Origin: Microbacterium sp. zg-B185
GTDB taxonomy: Bacteria; Actinomycetota; Actinomycetes; Actinomycetales; Microbacteriaceae
Reading direction: 5' to 3'
DNA: 64,000 nucleotides
Assembly (NCBI RefSeq): GCF_030246885.1
Contig: NZ_CP126739.1
Coordinates: forward strand, 2,418,001 to 2,482,000
Shown here: piece after piece, positions 1-8,745 of the stretch
Layout of the letters: each line of letters opens with the position of its first letter
Numbering within the stretch: position 1 is the stretch's first letter
The notes under the pieces: model-generated
The model's database searches: none
What the model was told of the DNA's origin: nothing
What the model saw: only the letters and a program-made list of their open reading frames with translations
Position numbers and translations under genes: made by a program

Positions 1-1
1 C

Positions 2-1162
2 CGCAACACCGACCCCATCGTGTGGGACTTCGGATCGGCAGCCAAGCACCACGCGCTCTACAACCCGTGGCTGGACACCACCACGGCAGAGATGGATGCC
101 GACCCCAACGCCGCGCATGAGGGTGCCAAGCGGCCTCGCCTGGAATCCGGCGCGCGCGCGGGCATCTCGACCCTCCGAGGGGCATTCCCGCCCAACGCGG
201 AGATCGCCGAGGGCGTCGCGCGCAAGATCAAGCGTGAACTGGAGAAGTTCGGGGTCGCCGACCAGCCCCTCGGCGTGGACGTGATCGAACTGCCGATCCT
301 GTTCGCGCTCCAGAGAGAGGGCATCACGGTCGTCGACGGTCAGCAGGTCTTCATGGAGGCGCGACGCGTCAAGACACCCGACGAGATCCGCCTGCTGACC
401 CAGGCGGCGTCGATGGTCGATGCCGCCTACGAGGAGCTGTACCGGTTTCTCCGGCCCGGCGTGCGCGAGAACGAGGCTGTGGGCCTGGTCGCCAAGACGC
501 TCTACGACCTCGGATCGGAGTACGTCGAGGGCGTGAACGCGATCTCCGGCGAACGCTGCTCACCGCACCCACACGTCTTCTCGGACCGGCTGATCCGGCC
601 GGGCGACCCGGCCTTCTTCGACATCCTGCACAGCTGGAACGGTTACCGCACCTGCTATTACCGCACGTTCGCGGTTGGCTCGGCCAGCTCCGCACAGCGG
701 GACGCCTACACGCGATCGCGGGAGTACATGGACCGCGCGATCGCCCTCGTCAAGCCCGGAGCGACCACCGCCGACATCGTGGCAGTGTGGCCGACCGCGC
801 AGGAGTTCGGCTTCGCGGACGAGGAGGCTGCGTTCGCCCTGCAGTACGGACACGGGGTCGGACTGTCCATCTGGGAGAAGCCGATCTTCTCGCGTCTGAC
901 CTCGCTGGATCACCCCGAAGTGCTGCAGGAAGGCAACGTGTTCGCCCTCGAGACTTACTGGCCATCCGCGGACGGGTGGGGGGCGGCGCGCATCGAGGAG
1001 GAGCTCGTCGTCACCGCCGACGGCTGCGAGGTGATCACCAAGTTCCCCGCTGAGGAGCTGCTGGTGGCCGGGCGCCGCTATTACACGGTCGACGGTCCGC
1101 TGAACCTCCAGCGGGACGCTCAGTCGCATCTGAACACGACCTGGGGGCGCGGAGAGGCGTGA
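2..1162 (+). CDS. M24-family (aminopeptidase P/creatinase-fold) hydrolase, 5' end outside window
   Basis: A pita-bread-fold (M24) protein. The frame is open from the first base, so the N-terminus is missing; the first internal start candidate is GTG at 20. Counting from that GTG, the metal-ligand positions read Asp201 (FFDILHS), Cys212 (GYRTCYYRTF), a His in GHGVGL, a Glu in FALETYW and a Glu in RIEEEL. The second Asp of the usual dinuclear metal site is replaced by Cys at the correct 11-residue spacing, and the usual HE after GHGxG is WE. It may therefore hydrolyse a small amide or imide, like creatinase-type members, rather than peptides (inference). Its stop overlaps the next start (GTGA), so the two genes are coupled. 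Confidence 0.8.
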   Translation, partial: RNTDPIVWDFGSAAKHHALYNPWLDTTTAEMDADPNAAHEGAKRPRLESGARAGISTLRGAFPPNAEIAEGVARKIKRELEKFGVADQPLGVDVIELPILFALQREGITVVDGQQVFMEARRVKTPDEIRLLTQAASMVDAAYEELYRFLRPGVRENEAVGLVAKTLYDLGSEYVEGVNAISGERCSPHPHVFSDRLIRPGDPAFFDILHSWNGYRTCYYRTFAVGSASSAQRDAYTRSREYMDRAIALVKPGATTADIVAVWPTAQEFGFADEEAAFALQYGHGVGLSIWEKPIFSRLTSLDHPEVLQEGNVFALETYWPSADGWGAARIEEELVVTADGCEVITKFPAEELLVAGRRYYTVDGPLNLQRDAQSHLNTTWGRGEA

Positions 1163-2028
1163 CCACACTCGGCTTCCTCGGGCTGGGCTCGATGGGCGGC
1201 GGGATGGCCCGCCGCCTGATCGATGCCGGCCACGACGTCACCGTCTGGAACCGCTCGCCCGGTCCCGCCCGCGAGCTGGTCGCCCTCGGCGCCCGCGCTG
1301 CGGCCACCCCGGGGGAAGCACTCGCCGCCGACGTGTCGTTCTCGATGCTGGCCAACGACGACGCCACCGATGCCGTCCTCGACTCCGAGTCCGTCAGATC
1401 CGCGGCCGGCCGCCGCCACGTGGTCATGGCCTCGGTCAGCCCGTCGTTGACCGAGGCTCTGCAAGTGCGATTCCAGGATGCCGGTGCCCGCTTCGTCAGC
1501 GCGCCGGTCCTCGGCCGCCCTGCCGTGGCGGCCGCCGGCGACCTGAACATCCTGGCCGCCGGAGATCCGGCCGACATCGATGCGGTCGAGCCCTACCTGG
1601 CCCTGCTCGGCAGGCGCGTGTGGCGCATCAGCGATCGACCGTCGGTGGCGACAGCCGTGAAGGCAGCAGTCAACTACAACATCATCCACGCGCTGCAGGC
1701 CATCGGCGAGACGGTCGCAATGACCGAACGCCAGGGCGTCGATCCGGCACTGTTCACCGAACTGCTCTCCAGCACGCTCTTCGGCGGCGTCGTGTACACG
1801 GGGTACGGCGACATCATCGCCCGCGGCGCGTACGCCCCGCCGGGGTTTCACATCGCCCTCGGCCGGAAGGACCTCGCGCTCGCGGAGGAGGTGGCCGTCG
1901 CGGGCGGCGTGCACCCCGCGACGATGCCGGCGCTGATCGCGGTCTTCGATCGCGCGCTGGCCGATCCCGAACTCCGGGACCTGGACTGGGCGGCGATCGC
2001 CGAGGTCTCCCGCCGCGGTCTCGCCTGA
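1159..2028 (+). CDS. NAD(P)-dependent beta-hydroxyacid dehydrogenase (3-hydroxyisobutyrate/tartronate semialdehyde reductase family)
   Basis: A 289-residue cytosolic oxidoreductase of the 6-phosphogluconate dehydrogenase-like superfamily. The N-terminal dinucleotide-binding motif GFLGLGSMGGGMA is at residues 5-17 and is followed by a WNRSP segment typical of NADP preference. The helical C-terminal domain contains KAAVNYNI, which carries the expected catalytic Lys. The GTG start overlaps the upstream stop by 4 bp, so it is co-transcribed with the M24 gene. The likely role is reducing or oxidising a small 3-hydroxyacid or semialdehyde in the same catabolic route; the substrate cannot be read from sequence. 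Confidence 0.85.
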   Translation: MTTLGFLGLGSMGGGMARRLIDAGHDVTVWNRSPGPARELVALGARAAATPGEALAADVSFSMLANDDATDAVLDSESVRSAAGRRHVVMASVSPSLTEALQVRFQDAGARFVSAPVLGRPAVAAAGDLNILAAGDPADIDAVEPYLALLGRRVWRISDRPSVATAVKAAVNYNIIHALQAIGETVAMTERQGVDPALFTELLSSTLFGGVVYTGYGDIIARGAYAPPGFHIALGRKDLALAEEVAVAGGVHPATMPALIAVFDRALADPELRDLDWAAIAEVSRRGLA

Positions 2029-2078
2029 TTCGCCGCGCGCGAGGGGTCCGGGCGCCGATCGTGGCGGCGGCGCCGGGA

Positions 2079-2786
2079 TCAGATGGTGCCGGATCCGCGG
2101 TCGACGTAGAGGTTGACAGCGGAGACCCCTCGGTTGCGCAACAGGAACTGCGTCGCATCCACGACATCGGCCATCGTCGCGAGCTTCCCGCCCGGAGTGT
2201 GCCGTTCGTATCCGGCGAGCACGCCGTCGGGCTTGTCAGCCCAGAACGGACTGTCGCCGATGATCCCGGGGTGGAGGGCATTCACCCGGATCGGAGCCAG
2301 CTCGAGCGCCAGGGTGTTGACCAGCCCGGTCACGCCCCCGTTGATCGAGGAGACCGTCGTCGAGCCCGGATACGGCAGGTCCTTCGCGCGGCCGCCGAAC
2401 AGCACGATGCCCGTGTCCACGGTGGGCTCCAGCCGGTCCAGCAGGGCGTGGACCGTCTCGGCATAGCCGACCAGCTTCAGGGTCACGAGCCGGATGGCGC
2501 GACCGACGTTGAACTCGCGGATCGTGTTCTGGTCGCGCTCGATCGCGGAGAGCACGAGTCCGTGCACCTTGCCCACGGAGCTCAGCCGCTCGGCGATCGT
2601 GTCCGGCTCGGAGATGTCCAGCGCCACGCCGGTCGCCTCGGCGCCGAGGGATGCCGCGATCGCCTGGGTGCGCTCCGGGTCGCGCCCGGTGACCACGACG
2701 CGATCGCCGCGGGCGATGCAGTCCTTCGCGAGTTCGAGTCCGATGCCGGATGTTCCACCGACGATGACGATGGTCCTGTCGCCCAA
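2079..2786 (-). CDS. SDR-fold oxidoreductase lacking the canonical YxxxK
   Basis: A short-chain dehydrogenase-like protein. From the preferred start it runs 235 residues, with Rossmann motif GGTSGIG at 10-16. The usual catalytic Tyr and Lys appear to be Val145 and Asn149 (segment VSSING), and the active-site Ser strand reads IVLFGG, so the tetrad is missing although the following LALELAPIRVNALHPG stretch is classical. I chose the TTG at 2786 because GAGGAG lies five bases upstream; an in-frame ATG at 2810 (MTHPRG) has no good ribosome-binding site but is the alternative. It is convergent with the dehydrogenase gene on its other side. Confidence 0.72.
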   Translation of the reverse strand: MGDRTIVIVGGTSGIGLELAKDCIARGDRVVVTGRDPERTQAIAASLGAEATGVALDISEPDTIAERLSSVGKVHGLVLSAIERDQNTIREFNVGRAIRLVTLKLVGYAETVHALLDRLEPTVDTGIVLFGGRAKDLPYPGSTTVSSINGGVTGLVNTLALELAPIRVNALHPGIIGDSPFWADKPDGVLAGYERHTPGGKLATMADVVDATQFLLRNRGVSAVNLYVDRGSGTI

Positions 2787-3068
2787 TGCAGCTCCTCGCG
2801 GGTGTGTCATCTTGTGCCGACCGAACCGGCGACCACAGATTGCTTCGAACTGGGATACGCGACTGTTCCGACCCTTCGCCCGCCGCCGCGCGCGGAGTCG
2901 GCCGGGAAACGGAGCCAAGTGGCACTGGACATCGGTGTTCAGTACTGCTTAACCTAGGTCACGTCGATCACGCTGGCAAGTAAAGCAGGAGCAGCGTGCG
3001 CGGCGAGGGCGCGGGCTGGGGAAAGCCGGCATCCGCGCGACTGCGAATCAAGGAGGATGAGCGTCACA

Positions 3069-4496
3069 ATGACCGGCACACCCGCTTCTCAGCCCGGCCA
3101 ACCCATCGTGTTCCGGAACGGGATCGTCCTGACCGTGGACGATGCCCTCACCGTCCTGCCCGAAGGCGACGTCCTCGTCGTGGACGGCAAGATCGCCGGT
3201 GTCGGCGTCGACCTGGCCGTTCCGGACGGGACATTCGAGATCGACGCCGCGGGCGGGATCATCATGCCCGGCATGGTGGACACGCATCGGCACATGTGGC
3301 AGACCGCCATGCGCGCGTACGGTGCCGACTGGACGCTGACGCAGTATTTCGTCTGGTACTACCTGCAGCACGGCATGAAGTTCCGCCCCCAGGACTATGC
3401 GGCCGGCAACCTCATCTCGGCACTGGACGCCGTCGAATCCGGGGTGACGACGAGCGTCGACTGGTCGCACGGCCTGCGCACCGTGGAGCACGCCGAAGCA
3501 GCCGTGGACGCGCTGGTGTCCTCACCCGGACGATTCGTCTTCGCCTACGGCAACATCCACCAGTCGCCGTGGGAGTGGACGGCAGATCCTGCCGTCCAGG
3601 ACCTGCTGATCAGGTCACGCGATGACTCCCGGATGTTCGGCACGCAGATCGCCTTCGACGTGCCCAACCAGGACGAGGAGTTCCCCGAGCTGGCAGCCTA
3701 TCGAGTGGCCAAGGACCTCGGTCTGCGGGTCACGACCCACGCCGGCGTCTGGGGGGCGACCAACGACTGGGGCATCCGGAACGCATATGACGCCGGAGTC
3801 ATGGAGGAGGGGTTCACCTACGTGCACGCCGCCTCCCTCTCCGCCGACTCGTACCAGAAGATCGCTGCGACCGGCGGGAACGTATCACTCGCGACGGAGT
3901 CGGAGGACACCTGCGGTCAGGGCTACCCGCCGATTCACCATCTGCGTCGCTACGGCATCCCGGTGTCGCTGTCAGTGGACACGAGCGTCTGGTTCAGCGC
4001 CGATCTGTTCTCCGCGATGCGGGCCACCGTCAATGCCGACCGTGCGCTCGAGCACATGCACGCGCATCAGCTGGAGCCCGCCGAGACGATCACCCACGTG
4101 AAGCTGCGTGCGCAGGATGTCGTCTACATGGCCACCCGAGGCGGGGCCAAGGCGATCGGCAAGGACCACCTGATCGGTTCGCTCGAGGAGGGCAAGCTCG
4201 CCGACGTCGTCCTGCTGAAGAACGACGACTCGCCGACCTGGGCTCCGTTGATCAACCCCTGGGGCCAGATCGTCTACCAGGCCCAGCGCGGCGATGTACA
4301 CACCGTGCTGGTCGGTGGCGAAGTGGTCAAGGCCGGCGGCAAGGTGGTCGCCGGGGACCTGGCCTCCGTGAAGGGCAAGCTGGCGGACACGGTCGCCTAT
4401 CTGGAGAGCGAGGTCGGCGACGACTGGATCTCGGGTCAGTTCCCCGAGATCCCCGAGAGCGAAGTGCTCTTCAACCCGTATCAGTACAAGAAGTAG
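3069..4496 (+). CDS. Amidohydrolase-superfamily deaminase (cytosine deaminase/8-oxoguanine deaminase/TrzN-like)
   Basis: A metal-dependent hydrolase of about 475 residues that probably deaminates or dechlorinates a heterocyclic ring compound. The beta/alpha barrel signature is complete: metal site DTHRH (His73, His75), His224 in VTTHAGVWG, His253 in YVHAAS and Asp304 in LSVDTSVW. This is the mononuclear subtype-III pattern. A composite urease-like beta domain frames the barrel, ending with KLADVVLL near the C-terminus. AAGGAGG at 3050-3056 abuts the ATG at 3057, which makes that start impossible and the ATG at 3069 (12-base spacer) the better one. With the M24 and dehydrogenase genes nearby, this suggests a ring-degradation pathway. 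Confidence 0.85.
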   Translation: MTGTPASQPGQPIVFRNGIVLTVDDALTVLPEGDVLVVDGKIAGVGVDLAVPDGTFEIDAAGGIIMPGMVDTHRHMWQTAMRAYGADWTLTQYFVWYYLQHGMKFRPQDYAAGNLISALDAVESGVTTSVDWSHGLRTVEHAEAAVDALVSSPGRFVFAYGNIHQSPWEWTADPAVQDLLIRSRDDSRMFGTQIAFDVPNQDEEFPELAAYRVAKDLGLRVTTHAGVWGATNDWGIRNAYDAGVMEEGFTYVHAASLSADSYQKIAATGGNVSLATESEDTCGQGYPPIHHLRRYGIPVSLSVDTSVWFSADLFSAMRATVNADRALEHMHAHQLEPAETITHVKLRAQDVVYMATRGGAKAIGKDHLIGSLEEGKLADVVLLKNDDSPTWAPLINPWGQIVYQAQRGDVHTVLVGGEVVKAGGKVVAGDLASVKGKLADTVAYLESEVGDDWISGQFPEIPESEVLFNPYQYKK

Positions 4497-4503
4497 CGGT
4501 CGG

Positions 4504-4530
4504 GGTGGGGTCGCAATCAGCGGCCCCACC
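4504..4530. terminator. Bidirectional hairpin terminator between convergent genes
   Basis: An 11-bp stem (GGTGGGGTCGC paired with GCGGCCCCACC, one G-T pair) with a five-base AATCA loop lies in the 40-bp gap between the converging amidohydrolase and NAD(P)-binding protein genes. No long T tract follows, which is common in high-GC Actinobacteria. Confidence 0.65.
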
Positions 4531-4536
4531 CTGCGC

Positions 4537-5178
4537 TCAGTATCCGACGGTGAAGCGTGCGCGCGAGTACTTCGGCGATTCGATCTCGTCGACGATCGCG
4601 ACGGCCAGATCCTGGCCGGAGATGTACGAGTTCCCTTCGTCATCGGTGACCAGCACGTCGCCGCCGATGCGGTACGAGCCGGTGCGCTCTCCCGGGTTGT
4701 AGACGCCGAACCCGCCCGCGGGATGCACGTAGAACCAGTCGCGCGAGGCGTCCGTCGCCTGCAGATCCTCAAGGATGCCGATCGCCTCGAGCGCTTCGGG
4801 CTTGTACTCCTCGGTGAAGGAATCCTGGTCCACCAGTCGCGGACCGCCTTCGGCGATGAGGCTGCCGCCTGCGCCGCCGATCACGCCGACGCGTACGTTC
4901 TCGGGCAGCGCAGCGACCAGCTCGGCCGTGCTCGGCCGCACGTTGCCCACCATGTCGCCGCGGGCCGGGACGGTGGAGACGACGACCTCGACGCCCTCCA
5001 ACTCGCTGACCAGGCTGGGCACATCGAGGATGTTCCCCTCCAGGTACGTGGCACCCTCGACCCGCTCAGCGGGAACGTTCCGCGCGACCGACACCACCGT
5101 GTGCCCGCGACTCACCGCCTCGGCGACGATGTTGCGGCCGGCGTAGCCGGTTCCTCCGATGACGGCGATGCGAGTCAT
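4537..5178 (-). CDS. NAD(P)H-binding (NmrA/YwnB-like) atypical SDR
   Basis: A 213-residue atypical short-chain dehydrogenase. It begins MTRIAVIGGTGYAGRNI, a GxxGxxG dinucleotide-binding loop, and continues with the strand pattern VVSTVPARGDM and VGVIGGAGGS typical of the NAD(P)-binding epimerase/reductase group. No YxxxK catalytic pair is evident, so it may act as a redox sensor or reductase of unknown substrate. It is a single gene, convergent with the amidohydrolase, with the terminator at 4504-4530 between them. Confidence 0.8.
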   Translation of the reverse strand: MTRIAVIGGTGYAGRNIVAEAVSRGHTVVSVARNVPAERVEGATYLEGNILDVPSLVSELEGVEVVVSTVPARGDMVGNVRPSTAELVAALPENVRVGVIGGAGGSLIAEGGPRLVDQDSFTEEYKPEALEAIGILEDLQATDASRDWFYVHPAGGFGVYNPGERTGSYRIGGDVLVTDDEGNSYISGQDLAVAIVDEIESPKYSRARFTVGY

Positions 5179-5257
5179 GCTGTTCCTTTCGACGGGGTTT
5201 CGGGTCTCAAGTCTCAGTCTGGCTGGTTCATTGCCGTGGATCGAACGTGTGACGCAA

Positions 5258-6250
5258 TCATTTGCCCTGCGCGCGCAGCGTGGAGACCTGGTAGAGGGCG
5301 ACGGATGCCGCGATCCCCGCGTTCAGCGACTCGGTCGCCGTGTCGATGGGGATGGACACGATCTGGTCGCAGTTCTCGCTGACCAGGCGAGACAGCCCCT
5401 TGCCCTCCGAGCCGACGACGATGACGACCGGGCGGTCGGCGAGTGCGAGGTCAGGCAGTGACACGTCTCCCCCGCCATCGAGTCCGAGGACGAAGACGCC
5501 CTGCTTCTTGAATTCCTTCAGGGTGGCCGTGAGATTCGGTGCGATCGCCACCGGGATGCGTGCTGCGGCGCCCGCACTGGTCTTCCAAGCGGCGCTGTTC
5601 ACGCTCGCCGACCGTCGCTGCGGCAGGATCACGCCGTGGCCGCCGAACGCTCCCGTGGAGCGGATGATCGCGCCCAGGTTGCGCGGGTCGGTCACCCCGT
5701 CCAGAGCGACGAACAGGGGCGTCTGGCCGCGGTCGATGACCTGCTCCAGAAGATCCTGCGGGTGCGCGTACTCGTACGGCGGCACCTTCAGCGCGACGCC
5801 CTGGTGGACGCCGTCGAAGCCGGCCATGCGGTCCAGTTCGGGCCGCGTGACCTCCATCACCGGGATCTCGCGATGCGTGGCGATCGACAGCATCTCCTTG
5901 ACGCGGTCGTCCATCTCCACCCGCTGAGCGATGTAGAAGGCGGTCGCGGGGATCTTGGCACGGAGTGCTTCCAGAACGGAGTTGCGCCCGGTCACGACCT
6001 CGGTGTCATCGTCCTTCTTCGCGCGCGACTGCCGCGAGGCACTCGCCTTCTGCCCCGGCTTGCCCGAGCCGCCGGCAGCGGAATAGCGCTCGGCCGCGGC
6101 TTTGCGCTTGCCCGCGGGGTGCCACGCCCGGTCCTCCGCCTTCGGGGTCGGTCCGCGTCCTTCCAGCGATCGCTTGTTCTTGCCGCCTGTGCCCTTGGTG
6201 GGGCCCTTCTTGCCCTTGCTGGCGCCCGGGCGCCCCGGCTTACCGGCCAT
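5258..6250 (-). CDS. rlmB: 23S rRNA (guanosine-2'-O-)-methyltransferase RlmB (TrmH/SpoU family)
   Basis: Methylates the 2'-O of a conserved guanosine in domain V of 23S rRNA using SAM. Residues 1-85 form a very basic Gly/Lys/Arg-rich extension (MAGKPGRPGASKGKKG...) typical of actinobacterial members. Next come an L30e-like substrate-binding domain (VVTGRNSVLEAL) and the trefoil-knot SPOUT domain with the three motifs DGVTDPRNLGAIIRS, VVIVVGSEGKGLSRL and SIPIDTATESLNAG. Length (330) is normal. It starts three bases after cysS, so the two form an operon, as in many Actinobacteria. Confidence 0.95.
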   Translation of the reverse strand: MAGKPGRPGASKGKKGPTKGTGGKNKRSLEGRGPTPKAEDRAWHPAGKRKAAAERYSAAGGSGKPGQKASASRQSRAKKDDDTEVVTGRNSVLEALRAKIPATAFYIAQRVEMDDRVKEMLSIATHREIPVMEVTRPELDRMAGFDGVHQGVALKVPPYEYAHPQDLLEQVIDRGQTPLFVALDGVTDPRNLGAIIRSTGAFGGHGVILPQRRSASVNSAAWKTSAGAAARIPVAIAPNLTATLKEFKKQGVFVLGLDGGGDVSLPDLALADRPVVIVVGSEGKGLSRLVSENCDQIVSIPIDTATESLNAGIAASVALYQVSTLRAQGK

Positions 6251-6253
6251 GTC

Positions 6254-7714
6254 CTACTCCTTCGTCCCGGGCTGTGTCCCGAGCAGATTCCAATGGGTGC
6301 CGTCGGCACCGTCTTCGAGCGCGATGCCCGCGGCTGCGACCGCGTCGCGGATGCGATCGGCCGCCGCCCAGTCCTTGGCAGCGCGCGCAGCGGCGCGCTG
6401 GGTGATGAGAGTGCGCACGAGCGCGTCCAGCGCGGACGCCTCGGCGCCGCCGGACCCGGTGTTCCAAGCCGGATCGAGCGGGTCGATCCCCAGGATGCCG
6501 GTCATGACCGCGATGTCGGCGAAAGCTCCGCGGGCTGCGGCGAGGTCACCGTCATCCAGCGCCGTGTTGCCCAGGCGGACCGTCTCGTGGATCACCGCGA
6601 GCGCCTGCGGGACACCCAGATCGTCGTCCATCGCCGCAGCGAACCGCGCCGGGACGGTCACCTCGATGCGCAGATCGTCGGACTCATCGCGCAGCGTGCG
6701 GACCGCGCGCTCCATGAAGGCGCGGATCCGCTCCAGCGCGGCCTCGGCCTCGTCGAACGACGAGGCCGTGATGTCGAGGTTCGAGCGGTAGTGGGCGGAG
6801 GCCAGCGCGTAGCGGACCACCAGCGGATCGCGCGCGCTGAGGACGTCCGCTGCGAGCAGGAAGTTCTCCAGTGACTTGGACATCTTCTGGTCGCCGACGG
6901 TCACGAGCCCGTTGTGCACCCAGTAGCGCGCGAACGGATCCCCGGCCGCGGTGGACTGCGCCAGTTCGTTCTCGTGGTGCGGGAAGCGCAGGTCCAGGCC
7001 GCCGCCGTGAATGTCGAACTCCGGGCCCAGGTAGCGCCGCGACATCGCCGAGCATTCGATGTGCCAGCCCGGGCGGCCCGGTCCCCACGGCGAATCCCAC
7101 GTTGCGCTGGAGGGCTCACCGGCCTTCGCGCCCTTCCACAGCGCGAAGTCGTGCGGATCCCGCTTGCCGCGGGGATCCGCGTCCTGGGCGGCTTCCATGG
7201 CGTCCAGTGACTGGCGGGTGAGGCTGCCGTACTCGGGCCAGGACCGCACGTCGAAATAGACGTCACCCGCACCGGTCGCCGAGTCCGTGGCGGCATACGC
7301 GTTGCCGCGCTCGATGAGGCGGGCGATGAGCTCCTGCATCTGCGGGATGGATGCGGTCGCCCGTGGTTCGTAGGTCGGCGGCAGGATGCCGATCGCCGTG
7401 TACGCGCGGGTGAACTCCTGCTCCATGCGGTACGCCAGCGCCCACCAGGGCTCGGCTTCGGTCGCGTTGGCGAGCACCTTGTCGTCGATGTCGGTGACGT
7501 TGCGGACGAACGTGACCCGCCCGAACCGGTGGGCCAGCCACCGCCGCAGCAGGTCGAAGCTCAAGGCGCCGCGAAGGTGACCGATGTGCGGCCCGGACTG
7601 CACCGTGGGTCCGCACACGTACACCGTCACGTTCGACGGGTCCAGAGGCGCGAAAGCGCGCAGCGTCTGGGCTTTCGTGTCATAGAGCCGCACGGGCGGT
7701 GTACCGGGTGTCAC
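6254..7714 (-). CDS. cysS: Cysteinyl-tRNA synthetase
   Basis: Class I aminoacyl-tRNA synthetase charging tRNA-Cys. Its 486 residues carry the HIGH-type motif in SGPHIGHLRG, the KMSKS loop as DQKMSKSLENF, and zinc-ligand Cys/His in VYVCGPTV, WHIECSAMS and HHENELAQS. The C-terminal helical anticodon-binding domain ends in an Ala-rich helix. The gene lies between ispDF and rlmB on the same strand, the conserved actinobacterial order, although here a transporter and an acetyltransferase gene interrupt the ispDF-cysS interval on the other strand. Confidence 0.97.
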   Translation of the reverse strand: MTPGTPPVRLYDTKAQTLRAFAPLDPSNVTVYVCGPTVQSGPHIGHLRGALSFDLLRRWLAHRFGRVTFVRNVTDIDDKVLANATEAEPWWALAYRMEQEFTRAYTAIGILPPTYEPRATASIPQMQELIARLIERGNAYAATDSATGAGDVYFDVRSWPEYGSLTRQSLDAMEAAQDADPRGKRDPHDFALWKGAKAGEPSSATWDSPWGPGRPGWHIECSAMSRRYLGPEFDIHGGGLDLRFPHHENELAQSTAAGDPFARYWVHNGLVTVGDQKMSKSLENFLLAADVLSARDPLVVRYALASAHYRSNLDITASSFDEAEAALERIRAFMERAVRTLRDESDDLRIEVTVPARFAAAMDDDLGVPQALAVIHETVRLGNTALDDGDLAAARGAFADIAVMTGILGIDPLDPAWNTGSGGAEASALDALVRTLITQRAAARAAKDWAAADRIRDAVAAAGIALEDGADGTHWNLLGTQPGTKE

Positions 7715-7816
7715 TGCACCAGCCTACCGGCGCAACTCCGACCCAACCTGGCCGCGATCCAGGGTCCGTTCTGCCAGCGTCCGGGCGGCCCGCGGGTATG
7801 GAGTATCAATGACACT

Positions 7817-8743
7817 GTGCTTCACGTCTTCGCCGTCCTCGCCGCGGCCCTGTTGTTCGGCACGACGGGCACCTCGATGGCGCTCGGCCCCGAGAATACG
7901 ACGCCGTTGTCGGTCGGCGCGGTGCGTCTGGTCATCGGCGGCACGGGCCTCGCGGCCATCGCGTTCGTGCTGGCCCGCCGTCATGCACGCCGCTCACCGG
8001 CCCGTCCGCCCCGATTCGGCGTCCGGCCGCTGGCGCTGATGGGTCTGACCGGCTTCTGCCTCGCCCTGTATCAGCCGCTGTTCTTCTTGGGCACGGAGCG
8101 CAACGGGGTCGCGGTGGGGACGGTCGTCGCGCTGGGGTCCGCGCCGATCCTGGCCGGTCTGCTCGAGTGGGCGCTGACCCGACGGGTCCCCGGCGGCACC
8201 TGGATCATCGCGACCGCTCTGGCCACCGTCGGGGTCGTGCTCCTCGGATTCGGCGGCGAGGCCGGCGCCACCACGGGCACGGATCCGCTCGGCCTCATCG
8301 GCAGTGTGGGGGCGGGTGCGACCTTCGCGGTCATCGCCAACGTGCAGCGGCGGCTGCTCGACCAGGGCTGGGACGCGTTCACCGTGGTCGGGTCGATGGG
8401 GGCCGGCTCCGCGGTGCTCTCGGCGCTGGTGCTGCCCTTCGTGGACCTCCGGTGGCTGGCGACGACACCGGGCGTGGTGATGGCGCTGTGGCTGGGGATC
8501 GCGACGATCTCGATCGCGTACGTGCTGTTCACTTGGGGCCTGGGCGGGCTGACGGCCGCCACGGCGGCGACGCTCACCCTCGGCGAGCCGCTGACGGCGA
8601 GCGTGCTGGGGATCACCGTCCTGGGCGAACGGCTCTCCGTCCTGGCCATCGCCGGCCTGATCGTCCTGGCCGTCGGACTGGCGCTGCTGGCGTGGGGATC
8701 GCGCGCCCCACGGGACCCCGTCCCGTTCGCGGTGGAGGGCTGA
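7817..8743 (+). CDS. EamA/DMT-family small-molecule exporter
   Basis: An integral membrane protein of about 308 residues with ten hydrophobic segments in two homologous EamA halves. The first begins VLHVFAVLAAALLFGTTGTS; the second, after VIANVQRRLLDQ, ends with the characteristic TAATLTLGEPLTASVLG. The GTG at 7817 starts the protein at the first membrane helix; no in-frame ATG lies nearby. It probably exports amino acids or other metabolites. It is divergent from cysS (102-bp gap) and is followed after two bases by a GNAT gene, a combination suggesting resistance or detoxification. Confidence 0.85.
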   Translation: MLHVFAVLAAALLFGTTGTSMALGPENTTPLSVGAVRLVIGGTGLAAIAFVLARRHARRSPARPPRFGVRPLALMGLTGFCLALYQPLFFLGTERNGVAVGTVVALGSAPILAGLLEWALTRRVPGGTWIIATALATVGVVLLGFGGEAGATTGTDPLGLIGSVGAGATFAVIANVQRRLLDQGWDAFTVVGSMGAGSAVLSALVLPFVDLRWLATTPGVVMALWLGIATISIAYVLFTWGLGGLTAATAATLTLGEPLTASVLGITVLGERLSVLAIAGLIVLAVGLALLAWGSRAPRDPVPFAVEG

Positions 8744-8745
8744 GC

